In this document: positions 1 to 9,668 of the stretch, piece after piece | Numbering within the stretch: the stretch's first letter is position 1 | Layout of the letters: every line of letters begins with the position of its first letter | NCBI RefSeq assembly: GCF_020360975.1 | Contig: NW_025408684.1 | Span: 1,302,001 to 1,366,000 of the forward strand | DNA from: Hirsutella rhossiliensis | Lineage: Eukaryota > Ascomycota > Sordariomycetes > Hypocreales > Ophiocordycipitaceae | Direction of reading: 5' to 3' | Length of the DNA: 64,000 nt | Program-made: the position numbers and the translations under genes | The notes under the pieces: generated by a model | The model's input: the letters and a program-made list of their open reading frames with translations, nothing else | Told to the model about the DNA's origin: nothing | Databases searched by the model: none

Positions 1-66
1 GCACGGTACGCGGTTCCCATTTGCCGCCCTTGTCGACGGCGACGGCGGAATCCTCGAGGACCAAGT
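1..66. other. Possible exon fragment at window edge
   Basis: The first 66 bases read as protein on both strands. On the plus strand they end in CAA followed by a perfect GTAAGT donor at 67. On the minus strand a Val-Leu-Glu-Asp-Ser reading is also open. I cannot decide the strand or the family. It may be the last visible exon of a neighbouring gene, or chance in GC-rich DNA. Confidence 0.2.
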
Positions 67-369
67 AAGTACAAGCTTGACCAAGGATCCAAAGTCTTTT
101 GCTGGCCGTATGCCTCTTGTGGCAGCTGGCCTCACTCACGTGTTGCGGCCTGGCATCTCAAAATCATCCACTGCCAAAGCAGCCAGCCAACGCTCGTGCA
201 TCCGGCACTCAAGTTCTCAACCGTCGTGTCGCGTGGCAGTTGCGGCTCTCTGTGCGACTTCGGCCGCTTCTCCTGTCGAATCACAACCCCAGCCGCTGCT
301 TCCTTTTGCCCCGCCACGACGAGTCTCCGTTTCACTGTGCAACGACCCTGCTCTTCCCGCACGCAAACC
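67..369. promoter_or_regulatory. Upstream region of the DUF1917 gene
   Basis: About 300 bases of pyrimidine-rich sequence precede the start codon at 370. Small open frames here have no recognisable content. It probably holds the promoter and leader of the next gene. I see no distinct site. Confidence 0.35.
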
Positions 370-1477
370 ATGATGGACCTTGACGATTCGGATTTTTATG
401 GTACGCATGTCACGCAACTTTGCCCCCCCTTCTTCTCCAAGGAGACAAGAACACTTCTTAGCTAAGCGACTACAGGCGAAGAGGACCTGAAGCAACATCT
501 TGATCATCGGGTTGACGACTTCAACGTCGACCAGTGGGCTCGTGCCCAGAGCATCAACCCCGGACATCCGCAGCCGCAGACAAACTTCGCCGAACACGCT
601 GCCCGCCTTCACAATCCGTATGCCGGCGTGTCCTACGCATGGCAGTTGACTGAGACGGTCGACGACTTCTTGGCCCGGCTGCCTCCGGCCACGACCGTCC
701 AGGGCGAAACCCTTCCCTGGATATTTATCTGCAACCCGTACATACCACGGCTCCAGAGGCGCCACAGCGATGGCGGCTGCCTCAAGGCAAACGAGGACGA
801 GGCTCCGGTCGAGGAGAACAGTCAGCTACAGATGGTAGTCCAAGGCGGCATGGAGAGGCTCGAGCTCGTGTCGAACTTGCGAGAAAGGATGGAGCAGGTA
901 GGCAAAAGCCAGACGGTCATCAGAAAGGAGATGATCAAGGAGGCGAAGCAAGCTACACTGGATATTTTGAACCTGGCCCACGCAGCAAAGGTTGGCACGG
1001 GCAAGGTGCGTGTGCCCCGCGGCCCCCAACGCACCGCCTCGCCTGGTTGACAGCCGCCCTTGTGCAGTGGCTGTTGTTTTGCCAGCCTGCAGACGTCAAC
1101 GAGATCTGGGAGCTGGTGGCAAAGGCTACTGCCAACAACGAGCTCGGCATTGCCGCCAAAGTCGCCCCGCGCTCGCCGGACCAGGACCAGAGAAAAGACC
1201 GCCTCGTCTGCGTCTACACGGCCGACTTCCACGACAAGGCCGACGTTGGCCGCGTTCTGCAGAGACTGAGGGAGCTGAGGCTGGTGGAGTCCAGGGCTCG
1301 GCCCATCTACTACAAGCCAGGTGAGTCACCCATAGTTAGCTCGCGTTGGGGGACAGGGGCCAGGCCGAGGGATGCAGCTCACCGACAGCGCCAGATATTT
1401 TCACGTACATTGGCATTTCCCAGGGAAATCCCTGGGGCCTCAGCGCCTCCATCTATACTTCCCGAGATGTCTTTTGA
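370..1477 (+). CDS. DUF1917 (BLES03/C11orf68-like) domain protein
   Basis: Four exons (370-400, 476-1005, 1068-1320, 1395-1477) keep phase and give 298 residues. The protein starts MMDLDDSDFYG and ends in a GNPWGLSASIY block followed by TSRDVF. The central part carries a tryptophan-containing segment (LPWIFICNPYIP), an amphipathic helix-rich stretch, and a C-terminal region with VCVYTADF and IYYKPD motifs. That order fits fungal members of the DUF1917/UPF0696 family (human BLES03), which has no established biochemical function and adopts an eIF4E-like fold in animals. The family call comes from overall resemblance, not from catalytic residues. All introns have GT-AG ends (GTACGC, GTGCGT, GTGAGT donors). 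The gene converges on the NAA30 gene 320 bases away. Confidence 0.65.
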
Positions 1478-1796
1478 TGGGGGTGATGATGGGTATTCTG
1501 AAATCAACTCATCGTGACCGTCGCCAGACTCGTCGCCGTTTGCACCAGTGCCTATGTCAAGCAACTTGTTTTTCCACAGGTGAAAGCGAACAATGAGGGC
1601 TGTGACCGACCAGAAGGTCTAGGAGGGATATACGCGACCAAGAGGTGGGCGCTATTCAGATAAAAATGAAGAAAAGAAATCCCAAGGGGTGCGAGTCCCA
1701 ACGCCTGTATCCAATGCTGCTCCATTCAATGCCGCCTTTAATGACGCTTAAAACGAGAGAATTTGAGAGTTGACGAGAGAAAAAGAGACGATGAAT
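1478..1796. other. Convergent 3' intergenic region
   Basis: About 320 A-rich bases lie between the stop codons of two convergent genes. They presumably hold both 3' UTRs and poly(A) sites. Nothing else is visible. Confidence 0.4.
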
Positions 1797-2396
1797 TCAG
1801 AGGATTGCTTGGTCGTCGAAAGAATCGGGACTGGCGTCCGGGTCCGGAGCTTTCAGCGGGAGAACGAGCCGGTAGGCACTGTTGCCGTTGAGATAGTACC
1901 GATGCAGCTTCTTGGATCGCAGGAAGCCAAGCCGCTGGTAGAGCCGCATGGCCGGGAGGTTGGTCTCTTCTGTCTCCAGGACAATCTCATCGGCGTTGCG
2001 CTTGGCCATGGCCTCGATGGCCTTCTTGACCAGGTCAGTGGCGACGCCGTGGCCGCGGAAGGGAGAGGCGACGGCGAGCATGGCGATGTAGCCGCGGCGC
2101 GTGGGCGGAGAGTGGGATGAGTGAATCTCTAGTTTGCAGACAATGACGCCGATGAGCGACGAGTCGGCCGGGTCAAGGGCCTGAGAGAACGTGCAAGTGT
2201 CAAAGGTGGTGGAGCAAGTCAGGATGCCAGAGAAGGGACGTACCATGAAGCAGAGATGAGCCCATTGGCAGAGGAAATATCGATAGACGTAGATGCTGTA
2301 AGGCTCACTCAGGTCCTTGGAGATGAGGGAGCGGATGGCGGGGAGATACTGCGACTCCAGCTCATGCTCGTACTGGATGTATCGCAACGGGACCAT
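1797..2396 (-). CDS. NAA30: N-alpha-acetyltransferase 30, NatC catalytic subunit
   Basis: This GNAT-fold enzyme transfers acetyl from acetyl-CoA to the N-terminal Met of proteins starting Met-Leu/Ile/Phe, as the catalytic subunit of ribosome-associated NatC. Two exons (2396-2244 and 2180-1797) give 178 residues, close to yeast Mak3 (176). The N-terminal LSEPYSIYVYRYFL block is diagnostic of Naa30. The acetyl-CoA loop reads RGHGVA, preceded by RGYIAMLAV. The late GNAT elements ETEETNLPAMRLYQRLGF and RYYLNG follow. The intron (2181-2243) has a GTACGT donor and TCTCAG acceptor. It is 63 nt and stop-free, so a retained form would stay in frame. The first ATG is at 2396; the frame stays open upstream to 2471 but only with non-ATG codons. 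An upstream exon is not excluded. Confidence 0.9.
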   Translation of the reverse strand: MVPLRYIQYEHELESQYLPAIRSLISKDLSEPYSIYVYRYFLCQWAHLCFMVRPFSGILTCSTTFDTCTFSQALDPADSSLIGVIVCKLEIHSSHSPPTRRGYIAMLAVASPFRGHGVATDLVKKAIEAMAKRNADEIVLETEETNLPAMRLYQRLGFLRSKKLHRYYLNGNSAYRLVLPLKAPDPDASPDSFDDQAIL

Positions 2397-3356
2397 GACG
2401 GCGATTGGGGAAGAGGCCGGACAGATCGAGATGATGTTGGACTGGGCTTGAATGAGTCGCCTGCCAGACACCCAGGACCGCTTTTACTGGCGCCGGCGCT
2501 TGCTCATGCAGAGCTGCAGACCGAGATTGTGTTGTGCAACCGCGAAGATGGCCCAGTAGGTTGAGTGTAAGCGAGAACGGCGTCGAGGATGACTGAGCAG
2601 GCGGGTTGGCGGCCGTTGGACGAAGGGCAGCACAAAGGCGGCTGTCAGGTTTATTTTAGGGCTGGGCGGAGGAATGGAGGTGCAGCGGCTCCAAGTACAG
2701 GTACATGACAATCACATGTGAATTTCGGTCACGCAAGGCTTGCCGCCGCAATGTGAGGGAGGATTCGAGGAATGCAGGCAACGTCTCCCCAGTCCAGGTA
2801 AAAGTACCTCGAGCTCCGACACTCGCAGAGCTCCCGATCTGGAGTCTCGTGTCCGGGGATGAGAAAGTACCATTTATCTACGGCGCTGTAGTCTGTACCT
2901 CGACGCACAAGGCCGAGGCCGAGACGGCGATGACGGGTGTTTTATCGAGATAAGACAGGTAAGTTACCTGGCTTAAACCGCACGGTGCCTGCACGTGCAA
3001 TTCCGGCAAGAGCCTCCCACGTCACGTCCTGCGGTAGGCCCCGCTGGACTTGTGTTAGTTAAAGTCGCGGCCGAATGCGGCATTACAACTCCAATCATCA
3101 TCCTTTGCTCGTGATTGCCCGTCGCTACAAAGCCCTGTTGCCCCTGCTCTTCCCCTTCCCCCCCGTCCTCCTCCTTTGCCGTCGCAGAGAGCTTCTCCAG
3201 TCTTAGGCATATCGTGCCGTCCCCTCCACACCTCATCCGTCTCGCTCTCCGTGCCTGTCACCTCTCCCAAAGCGACTCTCTACCGGCCTCGCCGGCCTGG
3301 CGCGCCGCCGACACAGACAGATCCAAAAGACAAGGCACAAAAGGGCCGGCCGCGCC
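2397..3356. promoter_or_regulatory. Divergent promoter region, NAA30 / LRO1
   Basis: About 960 bases separate the two start codons. The LRO1 side (about 3120-3356) is a pyrimidine-rich leader rich in CCTC and CCCC runs. A CACGTG-like TGCACGTGCA palindrome lies at 2990-2999, a possible E-box for bHLH factors. No gene is visible. Confidence 0.4.
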
Positions 3357-5234
3357 ATGGCCACCTCGTTGCGACGCCGATTCCCGCCAGAGACACCGCC
3401 TGTCCCAGACGACGACGACGACGCGCCCGCCCGCGACGAGAGCCCGGCGGTGCAGCCGACGGCCCATGTCCACGTTGTCGAGCACGTCACAAAGACACGC
3501 AAGCGCCGGACCACGCTCATCTTCCTCCTCGGCAGCATCTGCGGCCTCGTGGTCGCCGGCTTCTTCGCAAAGAACAATGACCTCATCGTCTTCCCCGAGC
3601 TCGGCGACCTCACTATGGACAGCATCTTCGACGTCCTGCCGGCCGGCCTCGTGCGCGACATGCGGGATCTCGTCCAAGGCGAGCGCCAAGTGACCGACTC
3701 GTACGACTCCTTCTCCGTTGGACTCAAGGCCCGCGCCGAGGGCCTGGATGCCCACCACCCCATGATCATGATCCCCGGCGTCATCTCCACCGGCCTCGAG
3801 TCGTGGGGAACGGCAAACATCTCGAGGCAATACTTCAGGAAGCGGCTTTGGGGCAGCTGGACCATGATGAGAGCTCTCGTCCTCGACAAGGAGACGTGGA
3901 AGAGGCACATCATGCTCGACAGACGCACCGGCCTCGATCCGCCCATGGTCAAGCTGCGCGCCGCCCAGGGCTTCGACGCCACCGACTTCTTCATCACCGG
4001 CTACTGGATCTGGAACAAGATCTTTGAGAACTTGGCCACCATTGGCTACGACCCCACAAACTCCTTCACGGCCGCCTACGATTGGCGCCTGTCGTATCCC
4101 AACCTCGAGGTGCGCGACCAGTACTTTTCCCGCCTCAAGTCCTACATTGAGACAGCCATCGCCTTTGACGGTAGGAAGGTGGTGCTGGCCTCGCACAGCA
4201 TGGGTAGCCAGGTTGTCTTTTACTTTTTCCACTGGGTCCAGTCGGAAAAGGGCGGCCGCGGCGGCGAGGACTGGGTGGACCGCCACGTCGACTCATGGAT
4301 CAACATCAGCGGCTGCATGCTCGGGGCCGTCAAGGGCCTCACGGCCGTCCTGTCGGGCGAGATGCGCGACACGGCCCAGCTCAACGCCTTTGCCATATAC
4401 GGCCTAGAAAAGTTCCTGAGCAAGGAGGAGCGCGCCGACATCTTCCGGGCCATGCCGGGCATCTCATCCATGCTCCCGCTCGGAGGCAACGCCGTCTGGG
4501 GAGACTTGGACTGGGCGCCAGACGACCAGCCCGGCCAGCCACTCTCGTACGGCTCTCTGCTCAACTTCAAGGTCGGCTCCAACTGGACGACTCCGGCCAA
4601 GAACCTGACCGTCGACGACTCCCTCGCCTATCTCTTCGACACAACCGAGGGTTGGTACCAGAAGCAGATAAAGGGCAGCTATTCTCACGGCGTGGCGCAT
4701 ACCGCGGCCGAGGTGGAGGCCAACGAACAAGACCCCAGGAAGTGGATCAACCCGCTCGAGACGAAGCTTCCCAAAGCGCCGAACCTCAAGATTTACTGCT
4801 TCTACGGCGTCGGCAAGCCCACAGAGCGGGCCTACTTCTACCGAGCCCCGGACCAGCCCGCGACGACCAACCTAAACATCACCATCGACACAGGCCTCAC
4901 CGAAGGAACGGTTGATCGGGGCGTGATACTGGGCGAGGGAGACGGCACCGTCAACCTGCTGAGCACGGGCTACATGTGCAACCGCGGATGGCACATGAAG
5001 CGGTACAACCCCGGGGGGTCCAAGATTGTCGTGGTGGAGATGCCCCATGAGCCAGAACGCTTCAACCCGCGAGGCGGACCCAACACGGCCGACCACGTCG
5101 ACATTCTCGGCAGGCAGCACCTCAACGAGCTTGTGCTGAGGGTGGCGGCAGGCAAGGGCGACACGATTACGGACTACGTGACGAGCAACATCCGCGAGTA
5201 TGCGGCCAAGGTCAAGGTTTACGACGACGAGTAG
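3357..5234 (+). CDS. LRO1: Phospholipid:diacylglycerol acyltransferase (PDAT)
   Basis: This enzyme moves the sn-2 acyl chain of a phospholipid to diacylglycerol, making triacylglycerol at the ER for lipid droplets. It is a single exon of 625 residues (yeast Lro1 has 661). A short basic N-terminus (KTRKRR, about 47-51) precedes one membrane helix at about 52-70, giving a type II topology with a lumenal catalytic domain. LCAT-family features are present: the PGVISTGLESW lid region, the nucleophile elbow SHSMGS with Ser281, an acid at Asp529 in GEGDGTVN, and His580 in DHVDILG. All three triad residues fall in the expected order and spacing. It lies in the same orientation as LDB17, 659 bases upstream of it. 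The long open frame on the opposite strand is a codon-bias shadow. Confidence 0.95.
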   Translation: MATSLRRRFPPETPPVPDDDDDAPARDESPAVQPTAHVHVVEHVTKTRKRRTTLIFLLGSICGLVVAGFFAKNNDLIVFPELGDLTMDSIFDVLPAGLVRDMRDLVQGERQVTDSYDSFSVGLKARAEGLDAHHPMIMIPGVISTGLESWGTANISRQYFRKRLWGSWTMMRALVLDKETWKRHIMLDRRTGLDPPMVKLRAAQGFDATDFFITGYWIWNKIFENLATIGYDPTNSFTAAYDWRLSYPNLEVRDQYFSRLKSYIETAIAFDGRKVVLASHSMGSQVVFYFFHWVQSEKGGRGGEDWVDRHVDSWINISGCMLGAVKGLTAVLSGEMRDTAQLNAFAIYGLEKFLSKEERADIFRAMPGISSMLPLGGNAVWGDLDWAPDDQPGQPLSYGSLLNFKVGSNWTTPAKNLTVDDSLAYLFDTTEGWYQKQIKGSYSHGVAHTAAEVEANEQDPRKWINPLETKLPKAPNLKIYCFYGVGKPTERAYFYRAPDQPATTNLNITIDTGLTEGTVDRGVILGEGDGTVNLLSTGYMCNRGWHMKRYNPGGSKIVVVEMPHEPERFNPRGGPNTADHVDILGRQHLNELVLRVAAGKGDTITDYVTSNIREYAAKVKVYDDE

Positions 5235-5893
5235 GAGGCCAAATGTCGGCGACTCGTCGGGACTCTCTCGGTTGCATTGGCGGCGGTTGTTGGTTTTCTC
5301 TTGCTTGATTCCTGCTTCTGTCTTGCGGTGGGGCGGGAGGCGGGCCGTGGGTTTCCCATGGGGGTTCTGGCGTTTGATTTTGGAGGATCCTGTGTTGGCG
5401 GCGCTGGTGCATAGAGCTGATGGTTATACCCTCGGACAAGGAGTGACGGGATGGGACTTTGACGATGGGCATCCTCGGTGTAGTCCTGAGAGTGCGCTAA
5501 ATTTGCTCTGCGTCGTAGGCAACTGCTGCCTGTCGTCATAAAATGACTTTGTATTTTTGGCGCTCCGAGACCCCTGCCTGCCATGTCCCGGTGGCACTGC
5601 GGCACTGCCACTGTGCCAGTGCCAGCCGAGCTCGGCGGGTGCTGTAATAGTCAGTCACCACCCCGGACCACTGCCCCCACATCCGTCTAGCCTCCGGTTC
5701 CCCTAAACGCTTCCCCCCCCGGGAGCCTGAGTCGCGACCAACTTCCACCGTTGACTTCAAACCACAGGCCAGCAGCCTTTGTCCATACATTGCCAGCCTC
5801 GCCCGCCGTGCTTTCTTCCCGTCGGCCTCCTTGTACCCGCCACCGGAGGCCCGATGAAGTCGCCGCCGCACCCCCGGGAAGCCACAAGCAGCC
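5235..5893. other. Intergenic region between LRO1 and LDB17
   Basis: About 660 bases hold the 3' UTR of LRO1 and the promoter of LDB17. A GGCACTGC repeat (two near copies around 5593-5610) and C-rich runs are visible. No gene is supported. Confidence 0.35.
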
Positions 5894-7517
5894 ATGGCCG
5901 ACTTCGATGAGGAGGCCTTCTCCGCCGACGACTCGAGGCGACTGTGGGCAGGTATGTCGTCGGCTTGGATAGAGACTGCAGTTTCGAGCTGACATGGCCC
6001 CCACAGAAGTCGGCGAATGCCTGTCGACCGAATGCCAAAGCCACGAGTCCATCGACGATGCGCTGCGCGAATGGCTGGACCTGACGACTAGGATATGCCA
6101 TGGGAGCCCCGACGCTCAAGACGACGTCACGAGCTGTGCCCACATGCTGCTCGAGAGCCAGCTCTTCGACGCCAACAAAGACTATATCCGCACCCAAATC
6201 ATCCACAGCCTTCTCCAGGAGGACGACGCAGGCCCGCTGCACGCCATCGCTTGTCTGCTGTTTCTCGACGGCCGTCACGACGAGTCGGCTTTTCCGCGCA
6301 TGGTTGACGAGGCCTGCTTCTCTCGCCTGCTGGAACTCATCAACGCGCACCGCGCCGACAACGACCCGCGCCTGCATCGACTGCTGTTGCAGCTCATGTA
6401 CGAGATGTCGCGGATAGAACGATTGAAGGTCGACGACCTGATGCTCGTCGACGACGGCTTTATCCACCATCTGTTCGGTGCCATAGAGGGCATGTCCGAC
6501 GACGTACAGGACCCCTACCACTACCCCACGATACGAGTCCTGGTGAGTGTCCCGCGCAGCGCACCCGGCCTCGCCCCGGATGCTGACCAGCGGTAGCTCG
6601 TCCTCAACGAGCAATACATGTTGGCGTCGACCGACTCGGCCGCCGATGACGGTCCTCGTCCGGCCCAACTGACAAACCGCATCGTCAAGTGTCTGAGCCT
6701 CCACGGACCCCTGTTTCGTACGTTCGGGGAGAACATCATCCTGCTCCTGAACCGCGAGACCGAGACGTCCCTTCAGCTTCTGATATTGAAGCTTCTCTAT
6801 CTGCTGTTCACCACCAAAACCACATACGAGTACTTTTATACAAACGATTTGCAGGTGCTCCTAGACGTCATCATCCGCAATCTAATGGACCTGCCAGACG
6901 AGAAGATGTCGCTGCGGCATACCTACCTCAGGGTCATGTATCCGCTACTGGCCCATACGCAGCTCAACCAATCGCCGCATTACAAACGGGACGAGGTGCT
7001 TCGGGTACTGAGAATCCTGCGCGGCTCGCACAATGCCCACTTCGCCCCGGCCGACGAGACGACGCTGCGCTTGGTGGACCGAGTAGCCAAGGTTCAGTGG
7101 CTCGCGGGGGAGTCGAGCGAGGACAAGGAGTCATCCGGACAGGCCGAGGTGGCACGCAAGATACTCGGCATCAGCCTGTCGCCGTCACAGTGCGCAAGTA
7201 GCGTGAGCGTCGGCGACGTGGCGGGCGTAAGGGAGAGGCCGGGCGTCCAGACACCAAGTCGGCATGGAGGCGACTCTGGGGCAAAGGACGCTGTCGATAC
7301 GCCGTCGCAGGAGGAAGTCGTGGCCGCAGTCAAGACTAAGAAGCCCCTACCGGCCGTGCCAAGGCATCGGCACGGCACTCGGGTCACACAGCCGCCAACG
7401 GAGAGGCACGTCAACGGGAGCGGCAAGAAGATACCCCCGAAAGCGCCGCCGCCGCGGCGAATCGGCAGGGTCAAGACGATTGATCAGCCACCCCCCGGGC
7501 CGACGATGCCAGAGTGA
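5894..7517 (+). CDS. LDB17: SPIN90/Ldb17-type endocytic actin regulator
   Basis: Three exons (5894-5951, 6007-6542, 6597-7517) give 504 residues. Residues about 20-375 are helical and leucine-rich, matching the SPIN90/Ldb17 domain (older name DUF2013): blocks [30 protein letters not shown] and [16 protein letters not shown] are typical. Ldb17 and animal SPIN90 bind Arp2/3 and control linear actin seeds at endocytic patches. The C-terminus is disordered and contains proline-rich SH3 ligands ([32 protein letters not shown]), as expected for recruitment by Sla1-type adaptors. The short first exon encodes [19 protein letters not shown]. Its GTATGT donor and CACAG acceptor keep frame. The second intron uses GTGAGT and GGTAG. 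Confidence 0.88.
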
Positions 7518-8959
7518 GGGCGAGGGGGAGAACAGAAACGGGGAACTCCCATTAGATGCGTCATCGAGTCTAAAGTCGGCCCCGAGGCGCGGGCCCAAAG
7601 TGCCAGGCGACGAGCATGGAGCTATCGAGTTCCGCCTGCGAGTCATGCTCCGGAGACTATGAAGAAGGATGACTGGGCCATTCCACATAGGGCTCCTGGA
7701 AAGAAGGCGCCAAAGCGAGCGTGATGCCGGACTGGGCGGCACGGCACCAGCTACTACCTGCATACCCCTTGTTGGGCTCGATCAATTATGAGACCAAGGG
7801 ACTTATCCGAGAGGCAGGGAGGGATATGCCGATGCAAGCGAGTGGGCTCACAAGGCAGGGTGCCTGCGGGCCTGCGGGGACTGCTGGTTATGTCCAGCTG
7901 TTGAGTCTCGATGGCTAGTAGATGCAAATAGCTGCATGAGCCGCTGTAGCAGTGGCTGTTAACACGATAAGTCATGCCCTATGTGTTTTATCCCAAGTCT
8001 GCTTGTGTTTCAGACAGAGGGGTGAAGCGGCCTGCATTGTTTCGTCAGCGACCCGGCCGGCCTCGACGCCGAGATGCTCCGAAGGCACTTGGCGTCGGCA
8101 ACACCGGAGGGACGGACCCTCGGCAGGTACAGGGACTTGGCAGCCACAGGCCAAAGGGATTCGGCAGGTTCGGCAGGTTCCGGGCGGGACACCAAGTGCC
8201 GAACCCCGACCGTTGGCACTCAGCGTTCACCGGACGAGACGGGTCTTTGGTTCCTGGAGATTGTGCTTCGTTCGGCCTGGGGCACGTCCGTCTCTTGGTC
8301 TGTCTGGGCCTGGTGGCGGAGGCCGGTATACATAGATATCGGCCGCGCACTGTGCGGAGGGCGTCTTTGGTCATGATAGCTAATGTACGGATTGTGCAAA
8401 GGGCACAGTGCAAGCACCCAACCTGGTCATTTGCCGGCTTGGCACTTTATTATTAGCGACGAGTCGCGGACGGGTTGACCATGGGAGCTGAAGTTTCCCC
8501 CACACGACTCAGCTGGGCCTAGAGAGCCGTGACGTCACGACAGCTCGCGTCCGAGCACAATCGGGGCCGCCGGCACTTGGAGCGGGCGGGACCTCGGCAG
8601 AGGCATCTGACCATGGTGCCATGTTTGCGCCTCGAGTGTGTCAATGGACATGTCTGGTCAATGGTAGGCAGCAGGTTTGCCATGTTGGAGGTGATTGCAC
8701 GGGCGGGGCACACAAGCTGCGTGTTGTGACCAACAAATGAGAGAGAAGGATTGTGAGAGAAGATAGATGTACGAATATAAAGGCGGGCGTCATTGTGAGG
8801 TACCAACTGGGTGCGTTTTGGGCCTCGAGGGATGATGCAGTGTCGATGGAAGAGGTCTTGGCATGCTCATTCATCCAATGCACAATCGACAGTCGCATGG
8901 GGCAGGGTCCCGTCTGAATGGCGCCAAAGTATCTCCGTACCTACCCGCTACATTACCTA

Positions 8960-8973
8960 CCTAGGTACCTAGG
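8960..8973. repeat. CCTAGGTACCTAGG palindrome
   Basis: The core CTAGGTACCTAG at 8961-8972 is a perfect 12-base palindrome. Related copies occur at 9202-9227 and in other gaps of this window, always outside coding exons. Confidence 0.6.
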
Positions 8974-9201
8974 CTGGTAGGTGCCTAAGGTAGTACACAC
9001 GAGTCCCCTGAAGGCGCGCACTTGGAATGAGAGCGTCTCTCGAGGTCGATCCAAATATCAAGATGCAAGTGGCAGCCAAAATACATGCCTTGATAGTTAC
9101 ATTCGTACCCCGATCGAGGAGAAAGCGGGAGCAACGGTCGACAAAGTGCTGTCCGTGGTTGCGAATGCAACTCTCAGGTACTTTGACGGTACGAGTGTTT
9201 T

Positions 9202-9227
9202 CCTAGGTACTGTACCTAGGTACCTAG
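9202..9227. repeat. Double CCTAGGTAC motif
   Basis: Two CCTAGGTAC units are separated by TGT and followed by CTAG. It belongs to the same intergenic motif set as the palindrome at 8960, about 240 bases upstream. Confidence 0.55.
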
Positions 9228-9410
9228 CTCTCTGGCTTGGCATCATCGTCATCCCGCCAGAGACGCTTGCTCGCTCCTGCGAAGGGCGCCTTCTGGTTCC
9301 ACGTATCGAGCTCGGTACCTCTTGCCCGCCTCCCCAACTGCCAAGTACGGATGGATAGTACGTATACACTTCCCCTCTCTGAGTCTGTGAGTCTCTGCGC
9401 CTCTCTCTCC

Positions 9411-9456
9411 TGTGTGTGTGTTTGTGTGTGTGTGTGTGTATGTATGTATGTGTTTG
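9411..9456. repeat. TG/TATG microsatellite
   Basis: A TGTG run with a TATG block sits about 215 bases before the SLM1 start codon. It is a simple repeat likely to vary in length between strains. Confidence 0.85.
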
Positions 9457-9668
9457 TCTCTCCCTCCGCAGCTCTGCTTCTGCTTCTCTCCCCATCTCGC
9501 TCGCACTAGAGGGGCCTCCCTCCACCGTCTCTGTCGCCGAAGCCATCGTCGGGCGCAGAAACCTCGGTGTGTGGTTGGTTCGTGCACTCACCTAATTGGG
9601 TAAGAGAGAAAGAAAAGGAAAAAGAAGCACAACAAATCCATTTCGTGGAGGCGGCCACCGCCGTCATC

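Larger units (their letters stand above)
7518..9668. promoter_or_regulatory. 2.15 kb upstream region of SLM1
   Basis: No coding region is supported in this gap. It contains CCTAGGTACCTAG palindromic motifs at 8960-8973 and 9202-9227, a TG/TATG microsatellite at 9411-9456, and a CT-rich leader just before the SLM1 start. Several open frames of 60-160 codons overlap on both strands and lack family resemblance, so I treat them as chance. Confidence 0.4.

Noticed and set aside
3258..4286. 342-codon minus-strand open frame
   Set aside because: Antisense shadow of LRO1, whose catalytic triad and length are intact.
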